From JAPWJZ01 sp964575605 (GTDB taxonomy: Bacteria; Pseudomonadota; Alphaproteobacteria; Micavibrionales; UBA2020): DNA of 64,000 nucleotides. The position numbers and the translations under genes are program-made. Positions 33,271 through 40,965 of the stretch are shown piece by piece. Location of the stretch: contig CAZNRN010000001.1 in NCBI GenBank assembly GCA_964575605.1, positions 152,753 to 216,752 on the forward strand, written 5' to 3'. The stretch's first letter is position 1. Each line of letters opens with the position of its first letter. The notes below the pieces were generated by a model that had not been told where the DNA came from, made no database searches, and saw only the letters and a program-made list of their open reading frames with translations.

Positions 33271-34083
33271 ATGCGCAAATACGACCGATATGAAACCGCG
33301 GGCTGGCGCGCCGAGAACTGGATGTGGGCGGCGCTCCGCACCGGCGACCTGAACGACGTCAAAGACATCTTCTCGAAATACAGGCCCGACCCCGACTGCG
33401 CCGAGAAATACGACGCCGAAACGCCGCTGATGTTCGCGGTGGGGCAAAAGGATGTCGCGCTGGCGGAATTCCTGCTGCAGCAGGGCGCGGCTGTTTCAAG
33501 CCATTCCGGATATTTGCAATTCACCGCGCTGCATGCGGCGGCGGGGCTGGGCGATGACAAGATGGTGGCGCTGTTGCTGAAACACAAGGCCGACGTGAAT
33601 GCGCGCACCCGGTACGGCGAAACGCCGCTGCACCGCGCGGCATGGGGCGGGCACGAACTCGCAGCTGTCGCGCTGATTGTCGCGAAGGGGGATGTGGATG
33701 CGCAGAACGACTTGATGCAGACGCCCTTGCATTGCGCGATTTCGGCCAACAGGGCGGGGATCGTAAAAGTACTGCTGGAATGGGATGCCGATACGACGAA
33801 GACAGACCTTGACGGGCAGGACCCGCAGGCCTTTGCCGAGAAACTACAGTCGATGCTGATGGGCAGCCCGAACCCGCAGCTGACGCACCTGCAGTTCATG
33901 GAACACGCGCGCAACCTCGAGAAAATTTTCGACTACCTGCAAAATGCCGATGCCTTGCGCGACTGCACGAACATCGAGCACATGAAGGGCGCGTTCAACA
34001 AGGGCGCGAAGCGCGAGATTGCGCCTCTGAAACCGATCGGGCTGAAGCCGAAGCCGCCCAAGACGGGCTTTCTACGCGCCTGA
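33271..34083 (+). CDS. Ankyrin-repeat protein (270 aa)
   Basis: Four to five ankyrin units span residues ~15-185: AETPLMFAVGQKDVALAEFL, FTALHAAAGLGDDKMVALLL, GETPLHRAAWGGHELAAVAL and QTPLHCAISANRAGIVKVLL. A helical C-terminal part (~190-245) is not ankyrin, and the end is the Lys/Pro tail LKPIGLKPKPPKTGFLRA. It has its own promoter. No signal peptide. Confidence 0.86.
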   Translation: MRKYDRYETAGWRAENWMWAALRTGDLNDVKDIFSKYRPDPDCAEKYDAETPLMFAVGQKDVALAEFLLQQGAAVSSHSGYLQFTALHAAAGLGDDKMVALLLKHKADVNARTRYGETPLHRAAWGGHELAAVALIVAKGDVDAQNDLMQTPLHCAISANRAGIVKVLLEWDADTTKTDLDGQDPQAFAEKLQSMLMGSPNPQLTHLQFMEHARNLEKIFDYLQNADALRDCTNIEHMKGAFNKGAKREIAPLKPIGLKPKPPKTGFLRA

Positions 34084-34096
34084 AATCACAGGATAA

Positions 34097-34125
34097 TTGA
34101 CATATTTACATAAAAATGCTATGCT
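34097..34125 (+). promoter_or_regulatory. Sigma70-type promoter for the 34165 ankyrin gene
   Basis: TTGACA (34097-34102), 17-bp spacer, TATGCT (34120-34125). Confidence 0.68.
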
Positions 34126-34164
34126 TAATCCTTGAATTAACAGGATTAAGGGCAGGATTCTTGA

Positions 34165-34848
34165 ATGGCCGAGTATACGCCATCCGAAAAGAAGTTCATT
34201 GAGGCGCTGGAGAAAGGCGACCTCGACACCGTCGACGTGATGCTGTCGGCGGGCGAAGCGCGCGTGACGCTGCCGGTGACGTCGAGCGGCGACCAGCCTA
34301 TTCACCTGGCCGCGGGCAAGGGTAACCCCGATCTTATCGAATTGCTGGTGCGCCACGGCGCGGATATCAACGCGCTGGAGGTTGATAAAGAAACGCCGCT
34401 GATGGTGGCCGCGCGCTGGGGCATGGAGAATTCGGTGCGCAAGCTGGTGGAACTGGGCGCGCTGCTGGATTTGCGCGACAAGGGCGGCTACACCGCGATA
34501 TTCCGCGCCGCGATGGATAACCGCGCCGGCGTCATCGATATCCTGACCACCGCAGGCGCAGACCCGAATATTGCGACAGACAGCGGATTGACGGCGCTTT
34601 TCGGCGCTGCGCTACGCGGGCATATGGCGGCTGCGAAAAGTCTTGTGGATGGCGGCGCGCGGCTCGAACAAAAAGGCCATGGCCTCAGCCTCACGGAATT
34701 CGCCGAAATGGTCAGCCGCAGCGGCGGCGATTCACGGCTTGTTTCCGATTTCCTCTCCGCCACGAAACTCGGTCAGGACGCCCACAACGGCACCGCCGAA
34801 AAAACCGCAGTGATGAAACCGCTCAGTTTCAAAAAGCCTTCAGCCTGA
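34165..34848 (+). CDS. Ankyrin-repeat protein (227 aa)
   Basis: Ankyrin units cover residues ~10-170, for example QPIHLAAGKGNPDLIELLVR, ETPLMVAARWGMENSVRKLV and GLTALFGAALRGHMAAAKSL. The C-terminal ~50 residues are helical and end in the basic tail MKPLSFKKPSA. It has its own TTGACA/TATGCT promoter. Its last 9 bp overlap the convergent zinc-ribbon/Sel1 gene. Confidence 0.85.
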   Translation: MAEYTPSEKKFIEALEKGDLDTVDVMLSAGEARVTLPVTSSGDQPIHLAAGKGNPDLIELLVRHGADINALEVDKETPLMVAARWGMENSVRKLVELGALLDLRDKGGYTAIFRAAMDNRAGVIDILTTAGADPNIATDSGLTALFGAALRGHMAAAKSLVDGGARLEQKGHGLSLTEFAEMVSRSGGDSRLVSDFLSATKLGQDAHNGTAEKTAVMKPLSFKKPSA

Positions 34849-35481
34849 TTTTTTCGGTGCCCATGCAGCAGCGCGTTCTTCGGCGGCTGCGATTTGCTTG
34901 GCAGAGAGGTATCTTCCGACTGATTCAGTCCACTCGCTGTTGCCAGTGGTTTTCTCGGCCACGCGATACCAAAAATAGGATTCGGCGTAATCCCGCACCG
35001 TCCCTTCGCCCATAAAGTGCATCCTGCCCACCATCTGCTGGGCAGGGGCATAGCCTTGGTCGGCGGATTTTTGGTACCAGTACAGAGCAGTTATCTCACC
35101 TTGCTCGACCCAAAAACCCGTCTCGTACTCTTTGCCCATTTTATATTGGGCGGCGGCATCGCCTGCCTTGGCGGCTTTTTCAATCTCGACAAAAACACAC
35201 CTTTCAGGTGTTGGCTGAAACGTTTGGTTTGGATTGTCTACAACAGAAACTTCCGTAACTTCATAAGTTCTGAAGCCGAATATCATGCCGCATATCATAT
35301 CCAGGATTGGCGGCATCAGCAGTACATACCATGGCATACCCGGGGTTTCGCGTGCCTTAACTTTAAGAGTCGCGCCACAGGCAAAGCAGACGTAGGTTTG
35401 CTCGGCGCAAGGAGCCGTCCCCGCGATAGGGCGGCTACATACGGGACACCTGAACGCAGGTTCGACTTTCTTTTTAGCCAT
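34840..35481 (-). CDS. Zinc-ribbon membrane protein with Sel1-like repeats (213 aa)
   Basis: The N-terminus is a four-Cys ribbon (FRCPVCSRPIAGTAP ... VCFACGATLKV). A single membrane segment follows (WYVLLMPPILDMICGMIFGF, ~52-71), then Sel1-like repeats (AAAQYKMGKEYETGFWVEQG, ALYWYQKSADQGYAPAQQMV). This suggests a membrane-anchored protein presenting a repeat domain; the ribbon may be structural. No known complete family is recognised. Base composition is lower in GC than in neighbouring genes, which hints at separate acquisition. Confidence 0.75.
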   Translation of the reverse strand: MAKKKVEPAFRCPVCSRPIAGTAPCAEQTYVCFACGATLKVKARETPGMPWYVLLMPPILDMICGMIFGFRTYEVTEVSVVDNPNQTFQPTPERCVFVEIEKAAKAGDAAAQYKMGKEYETGFWVEQGEITALYWYQKSADQGYAPAQQMVGRMHFMGEGTVRDYAESYFWYRVAEKTTGNSEWTESVGRYLSAKQIAAAEERAAAWAPKKSG

Positions 35482-35489
35482 TCTTAACT

Positions 35490-35726
35490 TCAGCCTATCT
35501 TCGGCAGGTGGTATTTGTCGAAGAGATCGTGCAGCGATTCTTCGAGGAGTTTTTGCACCGTGGTGCCGCGGTCGAGGGCGAGTTTTTTCAGCTGCAGCGC
35601 GAAAAGCGGGTCGAAGTGGCCGACGACGGTTTTCTTGCCCTGCCTGCTTTTGGGGCGCGGCTGGGCTTCCCTGTCTTCAAGGCTTTTGAGTGCGCCCAGA
35701 ATCAGGCGCTTCATATCGTTTTTCAT
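35490..35726 (-). CDS. Ribbon-helix-helix-like DNA-binding protein (78 aa)
   Basis: The C-terminal half, VVGHFDPLFALQLKKLALDR then GTTVQKLLEESLHDLFDKY, fits a ribbon-helix-helix fold like that of antitoxin-like or plasmid-partition regulators: a beta-strand followed by two helices separated by GTT. The N-terminal half is basic and probably disordered. GGGGGAG is 6 bases before the ATG. A perfect 7-bp inverted repeat (ATGCATA-CCCC-TATGCAT) lies 27 bp upstream and may be its operator. No toxin gene is evident next to it. Confidence 0.65.
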   Translation of the reverse strand: MKNDMKRLILGALKSLEDREAQPRPKSRQGKKTVVGHFDPLFALQLKKLALDRGTTVQKLLEESLHDLFDKYHLPKIG

Positions 35727-35752
35727 ATTATCTCCCCCGTAAACCCTTATAC

Positions 35753-35777
35753 ATGCATACCCCTATGCATACATGTA
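35753..35777. promoter_or_regulatory. Inverted repeat, putative operator of the RHH gene
   Basis: ATGCATA (35753-35759), CCCC, TATGCAT (35764-35770), followed by ACATGTA. Part of it is also a direct repeat of ATGCATAC. Palindromic sites of this size are typical for RHH dimers. Confidence 0.5.
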
Positions 35778-35839
35778 TTACAGCCGAGGCCATGGAACCC
35801 GTCCAGCGGTTTTCGCGTTGAAAGACAACAGAATCAGAA

Positions 35840-35867
35840 TTGACATATTCTGCGATTTTCCTAAAAT
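35840..35867 (+). promoter_or_regulatory. Strong sigma70-type promoter for the 35898 ankyrin gene
   Basis: TTGACA (35840-35845), 16-bp spacer, TAAAAT (35862-35867). The ATG is 30 bp further. Confidence 0.7.
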
Positions 35868-35897
35868 CGGCGGCATCGTTACATCACCGGGATTTCC

Positions 35898-36515
35898 ATG
35901 GCCAAGGTCACGCAGACCGCGCTCAACACAGGGCTTCTTTCCGCCGCCGCCTCGGGCGACCTGGATGCCGCGCGCCGTTGCCTTAACGAAGGGGCGCAGC
36001 CCGACGCACGTACCGAATGGGGCGAGCCCGCGCTGGTGCTGGCGGCCGACGGCGGCCATGCGGCCGTGGTGCGCGAGTTGATTACGCGCGGCGTCGATGT
36101 CGACGCGCAGCGCGCAGGCGGCGAGACGGCCCTGATGACCGCCGTGACGCGCAACAGCGCCGCCATCGTCCATGCGCTGCTGGATGCGGGCGCGGATGCG
36201 GAGGCGCAGAACCACTGGGGCAATACCGCCCTGCACCTTGCCGCCATCTACGGCCACATCGAAATTGCACGGGCGCTGCTGGACGCGGGCGCCGCGATGA
36301 CGGTGCAGAATAACGAGGGCTTCGACGTGCGCGCCATGGCCGTGAAAAACCGGCAGGCGGATTTCGTGAAGCTGCTGGACGGCGCCGAGGCATCGCGTTT
36401 CAACGAGGACCTGAAAGATTTCAACGACGGGCTCGACCGCGACGTCACGATCAAGAACCCGGTCAACATCAAGAAGAAACCGAGCGGACCCAAACGGTCC
36501 TTCATGGGAAGATAG
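35898..36515 (+). CDS. Ankyrin-repeat protein (205 aa)
   Basis: Four to five units: GEPALVLAADGGHAAVVREL, GETALMTAVTRNSAAIVHAL, GNTALHLAAIYGHIEIARAL and NNEGFDVRAMAVKNRQADFV. The last ~45 residues are charged and end KKKPSGPKRSFMGR. The next gene starts 2 bp after the stop, so they form an operon. No export signal. Confidence 0.86.
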   Translation: MAKVTQTALNTGLLSAAASGDLDAARRCLNEGAQPDARTEWGEPALVLAADGGHAAVVRELITRGVDVDAQRAGGETALMTAVTRNSAAIVHALLDAGADAEAQNHWGNTALHLAAIYGHIEIARALLDAGAAMTVQNNEGFDVRAMAVKNRQADFVKLLDGAEASRFNEDLKDFNDGLDRDVTIKNPVNIKKKPSGPKRSFMGR

Positions 36516-36517
36516 CA

Positions 36518-36841
36518 ATGGCCTATACGCAGAAAAACGGCAATGGCGGCACGACCATCATCCTTGAAAAGACCGATGGCAAGCTGTCAGAACAGCTGTC
36601 GGAGTTGCAGGCCGTTTTCAACCACCTGTCGCAGGCGAAGATCGGCTACAACGATATCCTGATGGAATTACTCTCGCGCCAGGCCAAGGCGATGACGGAA
36701 CAGGCGCGCGAGCAGGAAAAACAGCTGGAACGCCTGAAAAGCGCCGAGCAGGCGATCGCGGAGCTCAAGCGCGAAATGGACGCGCTCAAGAACCCTGTCC
36801 TTGATAAACCGAAGTTGAAGCTTCCTGATAACGGCCTTTAG
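36518..36841 (+). CDS. Coiled-coil protein (107 aa)
   Basis: Most of the chain is predicted coiled coil (LSEQLSELQAVFNHLSQAKI, then AREQEKQLERLKSAEQAIAE). The end DKPKLKLPDNGL repeats the local Lys/Pro tail theme. It lies 2 bp after the ankyrin gene, so the proteins are likely produced together and may interact (inference). The last 4 bases overlap the convergent gene. No family is recognised. Confidence 0.7.
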   Translation: MAYTQKNGNGGTTIILEKTDGKLSEQLSELQAVFNHLSQAKIGYNDILMELLSRQAKAMTEQAREQEKQLERLKSAEQAIAELKREMDALKNPVLDKPKLKLPDNGL

Positions 36842-37071
36842 AGACCGGCGCTGACCGGCTCGAGCATCTTTTGCAGACGCAGGGCGCGGAACGCTGGCTT
36901 CTTCAGCAAATCCTTCATCTGAAGGTTGGCCAGCCGCATCGCGCCGCGAAGGTCGGCGTTTGAATCGAGGAAGAACTTGATTCGCTGCGTGTCGGGATGA
37001 TCCTGCTGGAGCTCCCAGGCGAGTTCGCGGGTTTCGTAACTATCTTGCGCAGAGGTATCAAGCTGTCCCAT
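36838..37071 (-). CDS. Small hypothetical protein (77 aa)
   Basis: It begins GQLDTSAQDSYETRELAWEL and contains FFLDSNADLRGAMRLANLQM, faintly like a solitary ankyrin-type helix pair. The ATG at 37071 is chosen because GGAG lies 8 bases upstream in an ideal position. No domain is recognised. A hairpin with a T-run on the minus strand lies in its leader (37095-37137). Confidence 0.6.
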   Translation of the reverse strand: MGQLDTSAQDSYETRELAWELQQDHPDTQRIKFFLDSNADLRGAMRLANLQMKDLLKKPAFRALRLQKMLEPVSAGL

Positions 37072-37446
37072 CGTATCGTCTCCTTCGTTTAGCCATAGCA
37101 AAAACGCCGTCAGGGAAGATCCCTGCCGGTGTCATGTATCGGCGGTTTGTTGCGAAAAGCGGTTCAGTTTCAAATAACTCACGTCTCGAAAAATCCGTAT
37201 CCACAGTGTTATTTAGTGCCTGATTCCAGACTAGCCGTAATACGTGAAGAAACTGTTAATACCCTTTTAACCTTTTGTTGAACATGCGTTCTTATATGGT
37301 GGAAAAGGATTGTTTGCTTTCGAAAGCCCGTTTCAGCTATACAAGGCACGACCGCGTTGAAAAGGCCTGTTATTTTTCGGGCGGTGTTTTTTAGGGCGCT
37401 AGTTCAAAATGGCCGGATTTTCGGCCGCGCACAAAAGGGTATTTTC
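37072..37446. promoter_or_regulatory. Divergent regulatory region with CtrA-type and DnaA-like sites
   Basis: No gene is seen. TTAA-TACCCTT-TTAACC at 37256-37272 is a perfect CtrA consensus, including the trailing C. GTATCCACA at 37197-37205 differs from the DnaA box by one base. CAGGGA-AGA-TCCCTG (37111-37125), followed on the minus strand by GGCGTTTTT, is a terminator-like hairpin that would precede the 36838 gene (attenuator) or end a minus-strand RNA. The TetR gene starts at the right edge. Confidence 0.5.
37095..37137 (-). terminator. Terminator/attenuator hairpin upstream of the 77-aa gene
   Basis: Minus strand: CACCGGCAGGGA-TCT-TCCCTGACGGCG followed by TTTTTG. No minus-strand gene lies immediately upstream to be terminated. 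Confidence 0.5.
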
Positions 37447-38031
37447 ATGGGACGCAAACTGGAATTCAGCCGGGAAAAAGCTCTCCACACCGCGATGGAA
37501 AGCTTCTGGGCCAAGGGCTACAATCACACATCGATGCGCGACCTTGCATCCTCTCTCGGGCTGCACCTGGGCTCTGTCTACAACGCGCTGGGCGACAAGG
37601 AAAAGGTTTTCGAAGCAGCAATGAAGCTGAACTTCGAGGAAGAGATCCTTCCGAAAATACGCATGCTGCAGGAATCGCCGCACCCGATGCAGGCGATCGA
37701 CGACATGCTGCACCATGTAGTGAACGAATGCACGGGCGAAGAGCCGGGCCCCGGCTGCTTCATGGTCAACTCGCTGCTTGAAATCGCCTCCATCAACGAC
37801 AGCATCAGCGCCAGCCTGCGCGGATACCTGCAGCAGGTCGAAGACATGCATGCCGCCGTGATCGAAAAAGGCCAGAAGATGGGCGAGATTTCGAAGGAGC
37901 ATGACGCGCACCATTACGCACGTTACCTGATCGGCGTTTATTTCTCCATGCGCACCATGGCGAAGCTGCGCATGCCGCACCAGTACCTGAACGACCTGCG
38001 CGACATGGCGGTCGCGACGCTGAAGTGCTGA
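37447..38031 (+). CDS. TetR/AcrR-family transcriptional regulator (194 aa)
   Basis: The N-terminal helix-turn-helix is typical: ALHTAMESFWAKGYNHTSMR, then DLASSLGLHLGSVYNALGDK (~10-50). The rest is the helical ligand-binding domain, with NECTGEEPGPGCFMVNSLLE resembling the TetR_C-type domain of regulators that control small-molecule or efflux genes. The ATG at 37447 is chosen because MGRKLEFSREKAL is the usual start. It converges with an ankyrin gene and has a CtrA-type site 177 bp upstream. Target genes are unknown. Confidence 0.88.
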   Translation: MGRKLEFSREKALHTAMESFWAKGYNHTSMRDLASSLGLHLGSVYNALGDKEKVFEAAMKLNFEEEILPKIRMLQESPHPMQAIDDMLHHVVNECTGEEPGPGCFMVNSLLEIASINDSISASLRGYLQQVEDMHAAVIEKGQKMGEISKEHDAHHYARYLIGVYFSMRTMAKLRMPHQYLNDLRDMAVATLKC

Positions 38032-38037
38032 TACCCG

Positions 38038-38622
38038 TTATTTCGGCCTGAAAGGCCCGCCCTGCAGTTTGGGGCGCTGGGGTGCGCGTTTGGCGGTTTC
38101 GCCGGCAAGGTATTCGCGGTAGACCGCAACCTTCTTCGCGTCGCCCGATTTCTGCGCGGCCTCCAGCAATTCGTTGACGCCTTTTTCAAGCCCCCTGCCC
38201 CGGCGCAGCATGGCCGAGACCATCCTGAAATCGTTTTTGGCGTCGGCGAGCCGCAGCGCGCGGCAGTCGCGCAAGCCTGCGTCCGCCCCTGCATCGATCA
38301 GGTCCAGCGCGATTTCGGTACGGCCGAGGGCCGCCGCGCGTATCAGGGCGTCGCCTTCCTTGGCGTTGACGTCGGCCTTGTATTCTATCAGCAGCTTTAC
38401 CATGTCATCGTGGCCGCTTTCGACCGCGAAGCGGATGGCGAAGCCGTCGCCCGAATTGACGTTGACCTTCTTTTCCGACAGCAGGTATTCGGCGCGCCAG
38501 AGTTTATTGGTGAGCGCCGCGAAATGGAATTCCATGTCGAGTTCGTCATTGCGCTTCATCGTGGTGACGAAGGCCTGCCAGAAACTGTCTTTCAGCGTTT
38601 TTTGATAGCGTGGAATGGCCAT
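38038..38622 (-). CDS. Ankyrin-repeat protein (194 aa)
   Basis: Degenerate ankyrin units are visible: AIRFAVESGHDDMVKLLIEY with KADVNAKEG, ALIRAAALGRTEIALDLIDA and ALRLADAKNDFRMVSAMLRR. The N-terminal 35 residues are not ankyrin. The end is basic and Pro-containing (KLQGGPFRPK). It converges with the TetR gene, 6 bp apart, and lies downstream of the minus-strand ankyrin series but separated by ~50 bp from the small membrane gene. Confidence 0.8.
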   Translation of the reverse strand: MAIPRYQKTLKDSFWQAFVTTMKRNDELDMEFHFAALTNKLWRAEYLLSEKKVNVNSGDGFAIRFAVESGHDDMVKLLIEYKADVNAKEGDALIRAAALGRTEIALDLIDAGADAGLRDCRALRLADAKNDFRMVSAMLRRGRGLEKGVNELLEAAQKSGDAKKVAVYREYLAGETAKRAPQRPKLQGGPFRPK

Positions 38623-38669
38623 GACGAATTGTCGCGCGTTATTCGCGTCCGGTCAACGTCCTCGTCTTG

Positions 38670-38963
38670 TTAAAGACAGCTTCCATTGGCACAGGAAACC
38701 ATAAGTGCCACAAATGGTATCAGCAGGTACATGACCATCAAATAAGCAATGGTAGCCAAGATTGTGAACAGTATTCGGTCGTATCTTTGTTCATCCAAGA
38801 ACCAATAAAAAGAGACGATAGGCGGGATCAAGGAAAGAGCGATAAAAATAGGCCCATATGTGTCAGGATGCCCGGGTAAAAACCAATGCCCGTTTGTTAT
38901 CAATAATGGCCAGAAGATGCTAAATAAAGTGATAAAGATGCGTCTTTTGCGCATCCGTGTCAT
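38670..38963 (-). CDS. Small three-span membrane protein (97 aa)
   Basis: It begins TRMRKRRIFITLFSIFWPLL, with further hydrophobic stretches IFIALSLIPPIVSFYWFL and LFTILATIAYLMVMYLLIPF. The ATG overlaps the TAA of the preceding gene (TAATG), so it is translationally coupled. Base composition is lower in GC than in its neighbours. Its partner may be the upstream ankyrin-type protein (inference). No family is recognised. Confidence 0.7.
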   Translation of the reverse strand: MTRMRKRRIFITLFSIFWPLLITNGHWFLPGHPDTYGPIFIALSLIPPIVSFYWFLDEQRYDRILFTILATIAYLMVMYLLIPFVALMVSCANGSCL

Positions 38964-39904
38964 TAGGGCTTCACACTCGGGGCGCTGCCGCCCTTTTGCA
39001 AGTTCACCATATCCCGCGTGATTTTCACGCTGTCGACCTGTCCCTTGTACTGGTCGGGGATTTCCTCGAGCAGGAAGAGCGCGTCGTCGGGGCGCGCCCG
39101 CCACAGCGAGGGGTCGAAGAGCGCGCCCAGCTGGCGGCGGTGGCCGAGCAGCGAGACGACCGTCTGGCCGTATGAATCGGCCTTGGAAAATTCGTCGGGG
39201 TCGGGCGATATCTGCGGATTGGCGCGGTAGAAGTCCAGCACCTCGCCGAATTTGCCGGCGCGCACCGCCATCATCAGGCCGGTGGTGCCTTCTTTCGTCA
39301 CGGCTTCGGCCAGTTTTTCTTCGGTAATGCCGCCTGCGAAATGGGTGTTGTACAGGTTCGCCATCGAATGGCGCCATTCGATGTATTTGTCGATATCGTC
39401 GCGGCCGACGGGGCGGCGGTCGTTCTGGTCCCAGGCGACGTTCTGCTGGCCGAAGGACGGCGAATTGATAAGCAGTTTCGGATCTTCGCCCGGTTTCAGG
39501 ATATAGGGTTCGATAAATTCGAAATCGCCTTTCTTGAGGGCGGAGGCCGCGCATTTTATGCGCTCTTCCTCGTCCATGCCGGCCTTGATGATGCGGCCCA
39601 GCGTCGCATAGGCTTCTTCCTTCGGCACGCAGCCGTCGAACATGAACCAGAGGTCTTTCTGGCGGATGCTGCCGGCCTGCAGGCCAAGGTCAAGCAGCGT
39701 GTTGGTCATCTGCACGTCTTCGACGCGTTTCACCGCAAAGGCGAAATCGTCGACACCCTGGTTGATGCGTCCGCCTGCCTTGTACACAGCCGCGAAATCC
39801 TCGTACTGGAGGTTTTCGAGGAGCATGAAGAGGGCCGAGTTTTTTTCCTGCTGGGTCGCGGTTTTGAGCTTTTCGTAGAATTGCTCTTTCGCGGATTGCG
39901 TCAT
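38963..39904 (-). CDS. Degenerate ankyrin-type protein with shared C-terminal module (313 aa)
   Basis: The N-terminal ~190 residues are irregular helical repeats. The C-terminal part (~200-300) has TTGLMMAVRAGKFGEVLDFY, then YGQTVVSLLGHRRQLGALFD and DPSLWRARPDD, which closely parallels segments in the genes at 40966, 42483, 43589 and 44898. It starts 1 bp after the stop of the upstream ankyrin gene and is coupled to a small membrane protein downstream. Function unknown; it probably belongs to an effector- or scaffold-type family (inference). Confidence 0.75.
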   Translation of the reverse strand: MTQSAKEQFYEKLKTATQQEKNSALFMLLENLQYEDFAAVYKAGGRINQGVDDFAFAVKRVEDVQMTNTLLDLGLQAGSIRQKDLWFMFDGCVPKEEAYATLGRIIKAGMDEEERIKCAASALKKGDFEFIEPYILKPGEDPKLLINSPSFGQQNVAWDQNDRRPVGRDDIDKYIEWRHSMANLYNTHFAGGITEEKLAEAVTKEGTTGLMMAVRAGKFGEVLDFYRANPQISPDPDEFSKADSYGQTVVSLLGHRRQLGALFDPSLWRARPDDALFLLEEIPDQYKGQVDSVKITRDMVNLQKGGSAPSVKP

Positions 39905-39905
39905 A

Positions 39906-40844
39906 TCACGGGCCCCCCTTTATCAGCGGCGGTTTATACGCCCCGGCTGCCGCGTCTTTTCTTTGCGGCAGCTCGCATGATTCAGGAGGCTGGTTGTTGT
40001 TGGCCGCAACTTTCTGTGCGGCAAGGTGGTCTTCTAGAATACGCTGGCATTGCGTCTGGCCGTATTCCTTCGCCCATTGAAGAGCAAGGCCGCCGTTCGC
40101 AGGCACATGTGCGCCCTTTTGCAGCAGGAATTTCAACACATCGACGTGGCCGAAGCGCGCGGCGACATCGACCATCACGTCATTCTTGGCATGCACGTCG
40201 GCGCCCGCGCCGACAAGCACTTCTGCCACGCGCTGGTGGCCGTGGCGGCAGGCCCAGTAAAGCGCGGCGTTGTCGTTATGTGTGACGTCGGCGCCGGATT
40301 TAATCAGCAGGCGCACGATATGCTGGTGGCCCGCGATGGCCGCCTGTTTTAACGGTTCGCCGTTACGGGCGTTCACGTCGGCCTTATGCTCCAGCAGCAT
40401 TTCCATCATGCGCAGGTTGTTGGTTTGCGAGGCGATGATGATGGCTTCGCTGTCGCGCGCGTTTATATCAGCGCCCTCTTGCAATAAATATGTCGCGGCA
40501 TGGCGTTCGCCTGCGCGGATGGCTTCGTGAAGCGCGCCGCTGTGACTACCGGAAGCTTTGACGCCGTGCTTGATCAGCAGGCGCAGTGTGCCGAGGTGGC
40601 CGACCTTGGCGGCTTCCTTCAGCGGCAGGTTGTCGTGGCAGGCGGGATCGGCGCCCGAAGAAATCAGGAATGCGGCGGAAAGGTCCTGCCCCTTGCGCGC
40701 ACAGGCGACGAGCGCGTTATCAAGATGGCGTTTGCGGAAACGGTTGACGAACATGCGCGCGGAATTGAAGGCGCGCCGTAAAAACCCGGGGCGTTTGTTG
40801 TCGTCGTGATCAACGTGATCATTTGAGCGGTCGTTTGGCGCCAT
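39906..40844 (-). CDS. Ankyrin-repeat protein (312 aa)
   Basis: Seven or more ankyrin units run from ~40 to 265: LKEAAKVGHLGTLRLLIKHG, ALHEAIRAGERHAATYLLQE, LKQAAIAGHQHIVRLLIKSG and ALYWACRHGHQRVAEVLVGA. The first ~35 residues are basic (RSNDHVDHDDNKRPGFLRRA) and the tail ends AYKPPLIKGGP. A TTGACG-17-CATAAT promoter lies upstream (40922-40950). It is the first gene of a three-gene unit with 38963 and 38670. Confidence 0.87.
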   Translation of the reverse strand: MAPNDRSNDHVDHDDNKRPGFLRRAFNSARMFVNRFRKRHLDNALVACARKGQDLSAAFLISSGADPACHDNLPLKEAAKVGHLGTLRLLIKHGVKASGSHSGALHEAIRAGERHAATYLLQEGADINARDSEAIIIASQTNNLRMMEMLLEHKADVNARNGEPLKQAAIAGHQHIVRLLIKSGADVTHNDNAALYWACRHGHQRVAEVLVGAGADVHAKNDVMVDVAARFGHVDVLKFLLQKGAHVPANGGLALQWAKEYGQTQCQRILEDHLAAQKVAANNNQPPESCELPQRKDAAAGAYKPPLIKGGP

Positions 40845-40921
40845 GCTTAACTGTGCCTTCTTTACACAGGCTTGAAAACCCCCCTTGCCGAAGACGGCTT
40901 TGGGGGTGTCCCATGACTATT

Positions 40922-40950
40922 ATTATGTGAATAGGTTAATTTTCCGTCAA
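40922..40950 (-). promoter_or_regulatory. Sigma70-type promoter for the 39906-40844 unit
   Basis: Minus strand: TTGACG (40950-40945), 17-bp spacer, CATAAT (40927-40922). Confidence 0.5.
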
Positions 40951-40965
40951 GCTATTGATATTGCT

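Noticed and set aside
35490..35843. Toxin-antitoxin pair around the RHH gene
   Set aside because: Neither adjacent frame encodes a recognisable toxin; the neighbours are a zinc-ribbon/Sel1 protein and an ankyrin gene.
37357..37446. N-terminal extension of the TetR protein
   Set aside because: The extension is not part of the family and lies in the regulatory region; the ATG at 37447 fits the normal start.
39000..39554. Upstream extension of the small membrane-protein ORF
   Set aside because: That part is Arg/Pro-rich shadow coding of the ankyrin-type gene in another frame; the coupled ATG at 38963 gives the sensible protein.
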